Below, piece after piece: positions 19,465 through 25,819 of a stretch of 64,000 nucleotides of DNA (positions are counted from its first letter, which is position 1; each line of letters starts with the position of its first letter). The DNA is from Roseiarcus sp963833955. GTDB taxonomy: Bacteria; Pseudomonadota; Alphaproteobacteria; Rhizobiales; Beijerinckiaceae. Position numbers and translations under genes: made by a program. Location of the stretch: contig CAWHZY010000009.1 of NCBI GenBank assembly GCA_963833955.1, forward strand, positions 124,001-188,000. The letters are read 5' to 3'. A model generated the notes under the pieces. The model ran no database searches. It worked only from the letters and a program-made list of their open reading frames with translations, and was not told the origin of the DNA.

Positions 19465-19986
19465 TCACGAAGCCGCTTTTTCGGGAGCCTTGTCGTCAGG
19501 CGTCGACGATGCCGTCCCAAAATCCGGGCGGACCGTGCGATCGATAATGCCCCTGGGGCCGGTTTTGATGCCCTTTTCCATGATCCGAGCGGGGTTGCCG
19601 GCGACCAGGCAATTCGGCGGAACGTCCTTCATCACCACACTCGCGGCCGCGACCACGCAATTGTCGCCAATCCGGATCCCGGCCATGATGATGCTGTTCG
19701 CGCCGATATTACATTCCTTTCCGATCCAAGTGTCAGCGTGGACGCCGCGCGGAGTGTCGTGGGTCATAACGACGGCGCCAAAGTTGATCGCCGTTCTTTC
19801 ACCGATATGGACGCCACGCGGGTAGCTTTTGTCCAATTTAGCGGAATATGAAATCGCGCACCCGGGGCCAATATCCATTCCCCAGACATGGACGAAATAG
19901 AGGCGGCGCAATTCCGCGGTTAAGGGCCGGACTTCGCGGCGTATGACCGCGAGGACGCCGGTGGAGCGCAGGTCGGATAAAAGCAC
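19465..19986 (-). CDS. Hexapeptide-repeat acyltransferase (left-handed beta-helix)
   Basis: A 173-residue O- or N-acyltransferase of the LbetaH family (NodL/LacA/serine acetyltransferase style). Imperfect hexapeptide repeats run through GVHIGERTAINFGAVVMTHD, WIGKECNIGANSIIMAGIRI and GDNCVVAAASVVMKDVPPN, ending with the typical VAGNPARIM. The start is GTG. As first gene of the operon it probably transfers the acyl group made by the other enzymes, or an acetyl group, to a sugar or other acceptor. A surface-glycan context fits the divergent phosphohexomutase gene, but this is inference. Confidence 0.85.
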   Translation of the reverse strand: MLLSDLRSTGVLAVIRREVRPLTAELRRLYFVHVWGMDIGPGCAISYSAKLDKSYPRGVHIGERTAINFGAVVMTHDTPRGVHADTWIGKECNIGANSIIMAGIRIGDNCVVAAASVVMKDVPPNCLVAGNPARIMEKGIKTGPRGIIDRTVRPDFGTASSTPDDKAPEKAAS

Positions 19987-20265
19987 GGTCGAACTCCATC
20001 AGCAAAAGGGCGCCGAACCCCGCGCTTTCGCTCGGCGCTCGGCGACCGTCCCGTTCGTTTCGCCCCGACATTGTTGAGAGATGTCCCCAAGGGGCGGCGA
20101 TAACCCGCTCGCTTTACCTTAGCAGGACTACAGCCTAAATTCTAACAGTTCGCGCATTCGGGTTCAAGCGCCGGATGACCGGTGCGCATGCCGGTTGCTC
20201 CGGACGTTCGGGTCCTCTAAGCCCCGCGCCAGCCTGCCGTCGAGCACCGCGCCCCGCAAGACCCC

Positions 20266-21781
20266 ATGGCCGAGGTCCCCTTGTTCCCCAAACCTGAGCC
20301 CAAACTCTCCCCCAATACTTACGCATTTGAATCGCAGCCGATGGTGAAACCAACCGGCTTTCGCGAATATGATGCGCGCTGGCTGTTCGAAAAGGAAATC
20401 AACCTGATGGGCGCGCAAGCGCTCGGGCTCGGCCTCGCGCGCCTCCTGAAGGAGCTTGGCGTTCCGCGTGAGATCGTCGTCGGCCACGACTTCCGCTCCT
20501 ATTCGGCTTCGATCAAGCTGGCGTTGACCGTTGGGCTGATGGCGGGCGGCGCGCAGGTGCGCGACATCGGGCTTAGCGCTAACGCCGATGGCCTATTTCG
20601 CCCAGTTCGCTCTCAACACGCCCGCGGTCGCGATGGTGACCGCCTCCCACAACGACAACGGCTGGACGGGGGTCAAGATGGGCGCCGCGCGGCCGGTGAC
20701 CTTCGGCCCTGAGGAGATGGCGCGGCTGCGCGACATCGTCCTCGCGGGCGATTACGGTCCGGAGGCGGGGGGCGGCTATGAGTTCGTGCCCGACTTCCCG
20801 GCCCGCTACATCGCCGATCTGACGGCCCGTCCGCAATTCCGCCGCCGCCTCAAGGTCGTCGCCGCCTGCGGCAACGGGACCGCCGGGGCCTTCGCGCCCA
20901 GGCTCCTGACCGCGCTCGGGGTCGAGGTCGTTCCCCTCGACTGCGAGCTCGACTTCACCTTCCCGCGCTACAATCCGAACCCCGAGGATATGCGGATGCT
21001 GCACGCGATGGCCGCCGCGGTGAAGGAGAGCCAAGCCGACCTTGCGCTCGGCTTCGACGGCGACGGCGACCGCTGCGGCGTGGTGGACAACGAGGGCCAG
21101 GAGATTTTCGCCGACAAGATAGGCGTCATGCTCGCGCGCGATCTGTCGACGCTCCACAAGGGCGCAACCTTCGTGGTCGACGTGAAGTCAACCGGGCTGT
21201 TCGCGACCGATCCCGCTCTTCGCGCCAACGGCGTCAAGGTTGATTTCTGGAAGACCGGCCATTCGCATATCAAGCGGCGGGTCAGGGATCTGAACGCGCT
21301 CGCCGGCTTCGAGAAGTCGGGGCATTTCTTCTTCAACGCGCCGGTCGGGCGCGGCTATGACGACGGCTTCGTCACCGCGATCGCCATCCTCGACATGCTC
21401 GACCGGATCCCGGACAAGTCCATGGCCGATCTCTATCGCGCGCTGCCCAAAACCTGGGGCTCGCCAACGATGTCGCCCCATTGCGCCGACGAGGTCAAAT
21501 ACCAAGTCGCCGACCGGGTTGTTGCGCGGCTCCAGGCGATGCAGGCGCGGGGCGAGCCGCTCACCGGGCAGCCCATTCGCGACCTCGTCACCGTCAACGG
21601 CGTCAGGGTCACGGTCGAGGACGGCACGTGGGGGCTGGTCCGCGCTTCGTCCAACAAGCCGGAGCTCGTGGTCGTGGTCGAGAGCCCGGCGTCGGAGGCG
21701 CGGATGCGCGCGATGTTCGAGGCGGTCGACCGGATCTTGCGAGAGAACCCCGAAGTCGGCGCCTACAACCAGACGATCTGA
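20266..21781 (+). CDS. Phosphomannomutase/phosphoglucomutase, frameshifted
   Basis: Alpha-D-phosphohexomutase (AlgC/ManB-like) of about 505 residues, interconverting hexose 6- and 1-phosphates for nucleotide-sugar and surface polysaccharide synthesis. Motifs: FREYDARW near the start, phosphoserine loop TASHNDNGWTGVK, Mg loop GFDGDGDRCGVVD, sugar-binding FEKSGHFFF and the C-terminal phosphate-binding RASSNKPELVVVVES. The frame changes at about 20575-20580 (GCTTAGCGCT): upstream ends QVRDIGL and downstream begins LTPMAYFAQF. Probably an assembly indel. Ten bases separate it from the next gene. Confidence 0.88.
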
Positions 21782-21791
21782 GGCGGTGGAC

Positions 21792-22322
21792 ATGGCCGAG
21801 CCTGTGCTGCCCGACCTCATCAAGCCCGGCCTCAAGATTGTCTTCTGCGGCACGGCGGCGGGAACTGTCTCGGCCGCGCGCGGGGCCTATTACGCCCATC
21901 CGCAGAACCGCTTCTGGTCGGCGCTGCACGCCTTCGGCCTGACGCCGCGGAAGCTCACGCCGGACGACTATCCCGAATTGCCGCGATGGGGGTTAGGGCT
22001 GACCGATATCGCCAAGCACGTGAGCGGCATGGATCGCGAGCTCCCGGCCGGCGCGCTTGGGCCCGACGCGTGCGCGGTGCTCGCGGCGAAGATTGCGGCC
22101 GCCGAGCCGGAGTGGCTCGCGTTCACGAGCCTCAACGCCGGTCGGCGCTACCTCGGTCGCGCCGCGGGCTTCGGCGAGCAGGCCGAGCGCATCGGCCGAA
22201 CCCGCCTGTGGCTCCTGCCTTCGCCATCGCCGACTGCCGGATGGAACTGGGAGCGCAACGCGCACTGGTGGCGAAGGCTGGCGGACGAGGCAAGGGTGAG
22301 GGAGCTCGTTGCCCCAGGTTAA
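21792..22322 (+). CDS. Mug/TDG-like mismatch DNA glycosylase, catalytic Asn replaced
   Basis: A 176-residue protein of UDG family 2 (mismatch-specific uracil/thymine glycosylase). LIKPGLKIVFCG and AYYAHPQNRFWSALH align well with E. coli Mug. However the motif-1 GINPG is GTAAG here (residues 20-24), so the water-activating Asn is Ala, and the motif-2 LPNPSG is LPSPSP. Thus it may use another residue or have altered activity. Start 21792 follows AGGCGG, 10 bases after the phosphohexomutase stop, so the two are probably cotranscribed. Confidence 0.82.
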   Translation: MAEPVLPDLIKPGLKIVFCGTAAGTVSAARGAYYAHPQNRFWSALHAFGLTPRKLTPDDYPELPRWGLGLTDIAKHVSGMDRELPAGALGPDACAVLAAKIAAAEPEWLAFTSLNAGRRYLGRAAGFGEQAERIGRTRLWLLPSPSPTAGWNWERNAHWWRRLADEARVRELVAPG

Positions 22323-22361
22323 GCCCCGCGCGCGTCTCTGTTCCGGCCGCAGCCCGTCGAA

Positions 22362-22411
22362 ATAAGCGCCAATAAACGTCAATAAACGCGAATAAACGCT
22401 AGTAAAACAGC
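22362..22411 (+). repeat. Tandem 10-base repeats, consensus AATAAACGNN
   Basis: Four contiguous decamers, AATAAGCGCC, AATAAACGTC, AATAAACGCG and AATAAACGCT, followed by a degenerate fifth, AGTAAAACAG. They begin 40 bases after the mug stop codon. The regular one-helical-turn spacing suggests cooperative protein binding on one face of the helix, or simply a small tandem expansion. Confidence 0.75.
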
Positions 22412-22421
22412 TAGCGTTTAC
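22394..22421 (+). terminator. 10-base perfect hairpin at the end of the tandem repeats
   Basis: TAAACGCTAG (22394-22403) and CTAGCGTTTA (22412-22421) form a perfect stem around TAAAACAG, followed by CTTTT. It may terminate the PMM-mug transcript; the stem is only moderately GC-rich, and it reuses the last repeat unit as its left arm. Confidence 0.5.
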
Positions 22422-22425
22422 TTTT

Positions 22426-22456
22426 CCGAATCGGGACTTTTCAATGGGTTACGGCC
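22426..22456 (+). repeat. 31-base dispersed intergenic element, copy 2
   Basis: Begins TCCGAATCGGGACTTTTCAA and resembles 12085-12115 (26 of 31 by eye). It sits right after the hairpin. The rest of 22457-22637 is AT-rich then neutral with no supported gene. Confidence 0.5.
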
Positions 22457-22637
22457 AATTCAAATAAAAAAACTCTCCGCTCTCAGCCCCCTCCGCAAAT
22501 CACCGACACCGATTCCGTTTCTCATCCGCGCCCGCTCTGATCCTTTCGCCGGCCCCTGGAATCCGACGAGCAGAAAATATAGCATGAAGTCCAGTTTTTC
22601 ACAAGGAAATGTCACGTCGACGGAGAATGTCGAACTC

Positions 22638-22795
22638 TCAGATTCTGCTCCGGGGCGGACGGCGGGCGTCCCAAGGGAAGGTCCGCGCCGCGCGGGCCTG
22701 AGCGAGCACGCTCAGGAGTTCGGCGCGCACTTCGTCGGGATCAGCGGTAAACGGCCACGTCCAGGCCGGGTGGACAACCTGCCGCGACCTCGCCT
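22638..22795 (-). pseudogene. Short coding-like fragment next to the IS element
   Basis: On the minus strand a protein-like tail reads VVHPAWTWPFTADPDEVRAE through LLSVLAQARAARTFPW and ends RRPPRSRI before a TGA at 22638-22640. There is no plausible start codon between it and the IS end at 22801, and in the pre-insertion sequence it is out of frame with the crp gene. I do not recognise the family. It may be a remnant of a gene lost before the IS arrived. Confidence 0.3.
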
Positions 22796-22800
22796 CTAGG

Positions 22801-23847
22801 TGTTTAGTCCCGGGCTTTGATGGTGCAATCTTGTCGAGCGATTCGAAGGATGCGTTATGGGCCAGGTTCTTCATGGGTGCGCCACGACGACAGAGGCAGT
22901 CCGTCGAGCGATACAACATAGTCAAGAGAGCCTGAGGGCGCTTGCCAAGCGGCACGGGATCAATCCCAAGACGGTCGCCAAGTGGAAGAAGCGGACGTCC
23001 GTCTCCGATCTTTCGACCGGCCCCAAGGACGCCGGATCGACGGTTCTGACTGTCGAGGAAGAGGCGGTGATCATTGCCTTCCGCAGGCATACGCTTTTGC
23101 CACTCGACGACTGCCTCTACGCGCTTCAGCCGACAATTCCGCATCTGACCCGCTCGTCATTGTTGCATCGCTGCCTGCGGCGCCATGGAATCTCGAGGCT
23201 GCCCGAGGTTGAAGGGGAAGCCTCTCCGAAGCGAAAGTTCAAGGCTTATCCGATCGGATACTTCCATATCGATATTGCCGAGGTTCGAACCGCCGAAGGC
23301 AAACTCTACCTCCTCGTCGCGATCGACAGGACCTCGAAGTTTGCCTTCGTCGAACTCCGCGAGACGGTCTCGCGGCGCGACGCCGCAGACTTCCTGCGTC
23401 GACTGATCGAGGCCGTCCCTTACAAGGTCCACACGGTCCTTACCGACAACGGAACCCACTTCACCGATCCCGCTGGCAACTCCTGGTCGCCGGTGGAAAT
23501 CAGGGAGATGATCGCCGAGCAGAAGCCCTTCCGAGCGCATGCCTTCGAATATGCCTGCGCCCTCAACGATATCGACCACAGGCTGACAAAGCCGAAGCAT
23601 CCATGGACGAATGGTCAGGTCGAGCGAATGAACCGGACGATTAAGGACGCCACCGTCAAACGCTACTTCTACGAATCCCACGACCAGCTGCGCACGCATC
23701 TGCGGGACTTCGTCAACGGCTACAACTTCGCCAGAAGGCTCAAGACCCTCAAAGGCATGACCCCTTACGAGTTCATCTGCAAAGCATGGACTTCCCAGCC
23801 CCAGCGATTCAAACTCAACCCGCTCCAGCAAATGCCGGGACTAAACA
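22801..23847 (+). mobile_element. IS481-family insertion sequence, complete
   Basis: A 1047-base element with perfect 13-base terminal inverted repeats: TGTTTAGTCCCGG at the left and CCGGGACTAAACA at the right. It is flanked by identical 6-base duplications TCTAGG (22795-22800 and 23848-23853), matching the NCTAGN target known for IS481. It contains one intact transposase, so it is probably recent and active. It inserted exactly at the CTAG that forms the stop codon of the neighbouring crp gene, without changing that protein. Confidence 0.95.
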
Positions 23848-23852
23848 TCTAG
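22857..23852 (+). CDS. IS481 family transposase
   Basis: A 331-residue DDE transposase. An N-terminal helix-turn-helix (LRALAKRHGINPKTVAKWKK) is followed by the rve catalytic core with the acidic triad in YFHIDIAEV, VLTDNGTHF and NGQVERMNRTIKD. The frame is intact. The last codons read AAC ATC TAG: the stop codon lies in the duplicated target (TCTAGG), outside the right inverted repeat, so the element borrows its stop from the host site. Confidence 0.95.
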   Translation: MGQVLHGCATTTEAVRRAIQHSQESLRALAKRHGINPKTVAKWKKRTSVSDLSTGPKDAGSTVLTVEEEAVIIAFRRHTLLPLDDCLYALQPTIPHLTRSSLLHRCLRRHGISRLPEVEGEASPKRKFKAYPIGYFHIDIAEVRTAEGKLYLLVAIDRTSKFAFVELRETVSRRDAADFLRRLIEAVPYKVHTVLTDNGTHFTDPAGNSWSPVEIREMIAEQKPFRAHAFEYACALNDIDHRLTKPKHPWTNGQVERMNRTIKDATVKRYFYESHDQLRTHLRDFVNGYNFARRLKTLKGMTPYEFICKAWTSQPQRFKLNPLQQMPGLNI

Positions 23853-24539
23853 GCCCCGATTGCTGTCGCCTCGAGCCGGGCGCTAAGCCGCAGCGCGTCA
23901 TTGATGACGATCGCGCCGCGCCGGCGCTCGATCAGGCCTTCGCGCTCCATGGCGTTGATCTCGCGCGAGACGGTTTCGCGCCTTGTGTTGATGCGCGAGG
24001 CGAGTTCCGACTGGTTCGGCGGCGCGAGAATGATGGCGCGCTTCGGATCCTCGCGATCGGGACGGGCGAGGCGCAGGAGCTCGGCGTGGACGCGGCTGCG
24101 AACGTCGAGCGCGCCAAGCTCGCCGACCCGGCGGGTCATCGCGCGATTGCGCGCGACCAGCGTCGCCACCACCGCTTCGCCGAGCGGGCGATGCGTGAAC
24201 ATCGTCTCCACGAAGACCGCGCTCGGCATTTTGGCGATCGTCGAATCGTTGACCGCGAAGACGCTGAGCGAGCGGGGGCCGCCGTCGAGGGCGGCCAGTT
24301 CGCCGAAGAACGAGCCTGCCTCCATGTCCGAGAATATGAGGTCCTGCCGCACCCCGTGGGACACCGCCCTCAGGCGTCCGGTCATGACGAAATAGACGTC
24401 GCGGTCATTGGCCGTCTGACCCAGGACCCACTGACCCGCCGACGTCTTGAGCCAGATGCAATGGCGATCGAGAATCCGACACGGAGTCGGGATCAAGCGT
24501 CTTGAAACAGGGGTGCGCCGAAAGCGAGCTTATGACCAT
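23849..24539 (-). CDS. Crp/Fnr family transcriptional regulator, frameshifted near its start
   Basis: About 229 residues: cyclic-nucleotide-binding domain (SFFGELAALDGGPRSLSVF, keeping the Glu and the Arg-Ser pair that hold cAMP in Crp) and a C-terminal winged helix (NQSELASRINTRRETVSREI). The recognition helix RETVSR is nearly that of E. coli CRP (RETVGR), which reads TGTGA. The ATG at 24539 gives MVISSLSAHPCFKTLDPDS, matching the paralogue upstream, but the frame changes at about 24483 (one extra base). The start overlaps the stop of that paralogue. The TAG stop lies in the target duplication of the IS481 element. Confidence 0.88.
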
Positions 24540-25081
24540 CGTCGTGCTCGTCGAGGATTGGCGCTGAGGGGGCCGACGCCGGCGCGCATGTCAAGGCCGA
24601 TTTGTCCATGTCGCCCCGGCCTGGGGCCTTCAGCCGCGAGGCCTCCATGGACACGAGCGGCCTCGGCGACCTTGCGGGTCATCGCGCGATTGCGCACGAC
24701 CAGCGTCGCAATCACGGCCTCGCCGAGCGGCCGGTGATTGAACATTGTCGCGATGAAGACGCTGCTCGGCATTTTGGCCAGGGTCGAGTCCTCGATCGCG
24801 AAGGCGCTGAGGGAATTGGGGACGCCTTCGAGGGCGCTCAACTCGCCGAAGAAGGAACCCGCCCCCATGTCGGAAGTGACCAGGTCCTGTCGCGCCCCGT
24901 GACGCGTCACCCTCAGGCGGCCGGTCAAGACAAAATAGACCTCGTGGTCGTTGCCCGCCTGGCCGGCGACCCAGGCGCCCGCCGGCGTCTTGAGCCAGGT
25001 GCATTGCCGATCGAGAACCCGACGGGCTTCCGGATCAAGCGTTCTGAAGCATGGATGTGCTGAAAGCGAATCTACGACCAT
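24530..25081 (-). CDS. Crp-like cyclic-nucleotide-binding protein without DNA-binding domain
   Basis: A 183-residue paralogue of the downstream Crp gene (MVVDSLSAHPCFRTLDPEAR, then SFFGELSALEGVPNSLSAF). Similarity runs through the cNMP domain and dimer helix to RNRAMTRK and then stops; the last 45 residues are unrelated low-complexity sequence and there is no helix-turn-helix. The Arg that contacts the cAMP phosphate is Asn here (VPNS instead of GPRS). Its TAA at 24530-24532 overlaps the ATG of the full Crp gene at 24537-24539, so the two are coupled. It could be a partner or decoy subunit or a decaying tandem duplicate. Confidence 0.75.
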   Translation of the reverse strand: MVVDSLSAHPCFRTLDPEARRVLDRQCTWLKTPAGAWVAGQAGNDHEVYFVLTGRLRVTRHGARQDLVTSDMGAGSFFGELSALEGVPNSLSAFAIEDSTLAKMPSSVFIATMFNHRPLGEAVIATLVVRNRAMTRKVAEAARVHGGLAAEGPRPGRHGQIGLDMRAGVGPLSANPRRARRWS

Positions 25082-25249
25082 CTTCCACCGCCGATGATCC
25101 CTGGCGACGGTGGCGGACCTCGGCCCTTACGTCAAGCGCCTTCGCCGCGGTCACGACGGCTCTGGCCCGACATAAATGGGGAGAACGCCCATGCCCAAAC
25201 GCGCCAATTCTCCGTAAATTGCAGTGTTTTAGTGTTCTAGTGATCGGAA

Positions 25250-25265
25250 TGTGACGGCCATCACA
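25250..25265. promoter_or_regulatory. Perfect Crp-type site TGTGA-N6-TCACA
   Basis: TGTGACGGCCATCACA is an exact match to the CRP consensus half sites with the normal 6-base spacer. It lies 169 bases upstream of the first of the two Crp-like genes (minus) and 36 bases before a possible plus-strand start (25301). Autoregulation of the crp pair is plausible. Confidence 0.75.
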
Positions 25266-25300
25266 GACGGAGCCCGCCAAATCTTGTAAAGGAGATCGTT

Positions 25301-25522
25301 GTGGCTACGCTCCCGCCTCCCAGTTTGACAGGGGTTCGGTCGCCAGGAGCGATCCGTCGCCTGGGATCACGTTTCCCGCGTTTCCGCGCCCTGGGGCCTG
25401 GTGCGAAGCGCGGCCCTCGCGCTGATCTCCCACAGCGCGGGGGAAGAGCGCGGCGCCCGCGCTATCTTCCGCGGGCTCGGGCGCCGCGCTCGCTATCCTC
25501 AGCCTTCGCTCAGCGGACTTGA
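25301..25522 (+). CDS. Doubtful small ORF with good Shine-Dalgarno
   Basis: A GTG at 25301 follows AAAGGAGATCG with suitable spacing and lies just downstream of the Crp-type site, giving MATLPPPSLTGVRSPGAIRR. The remaining residues in this frame are Arg/Pro-rich and look non-coding, while a second frame from about 25358 (WDHVSRVSAPWGLVRSAALA then LISHSAGEERGARAIFRGLG) looks more protein-like. A frameshifted small gene is possible. It overlaps the antisense end of the next gene by 13 bases. No family recognised. Confidence 0.25.
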   Translation: MATLPPPSLTGVRSPGAIRRLGSRFPRFRALGPGAKRGPRADLPQRGGRARRPRYLPRARAPRSLSSAFAQRT

Positions 25523-25815
25523 AACTCCATATGCACGCGGCCATGGACGCGCTGCGCGCTCTGCGGGCTGGTGAAGCGCGCGGTCGGCGCGCCATGCGCA
25601 TGCCCGTACCAAACTCGGCCCTGCGCGGCGTGGCCGGGTTGAGGTCCCCCGTGAAGTTTCCCGACGCCGTTGGCCTTGGGGCCATGCTGAGCAAGACACA
25701 AATTGTACGCCATGGCCTCATGATACTGCGCGCATGCGGCGTCGTCTTGCGCCCGCGCGGCCCCAGCCCAGCCGAGAGCGACAAGACAAAGCGCGATCGC
25801 GGCGCGGGCGGCCAT
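25510..25815 (-). CDS. Small secreted protein, unknown function
   Basis: A 101-residue protein with a clear signal peptide (MAARAAIALCLVALGWAGAA, cleavage near ARAQ). The mature part begins DDAACAQYHEAMAYNLCLAQ with two Cys seven codons apart per turn-like segment, then a Gly/His-rich tail. The start lies 4 bases from the pheT stop, so it may be cotranscribed with pheT. No known family. Confidence 0.55.
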   Translation of the reverse strand: MAARAAIALCLVALGWAGAARAQDDAACAQYHEAMAYNLCLAQHGPKANGVGKLHGGPQPGHAAQGRVWYGHAHGAPTARFTSPQSAQRVHGRVHMEFQVR

Positions 25816-25819
25816 GAGT

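Noticed and set aside
14866..19986. A bioluminescence (lux) operon
   Set aside because: LuxC- and LuxE-like genes are present, but there is no luxA, luxB or luxD, and the AMP ligase, FabG and hexapeptide transferase point to another acyl pathway.
22362..22411. A CRISPR array
   Set aside because: The repeat unit is only 10 bases without spacers, and no cas genes are near.
22362..22421. Plasmid or phage iterons of a replication origin
   Set aside because: Iteron-like spacing is present, but there is no rep gene or AT-rich unwinding region, and the neighbours are ordinary chromosomal genes.
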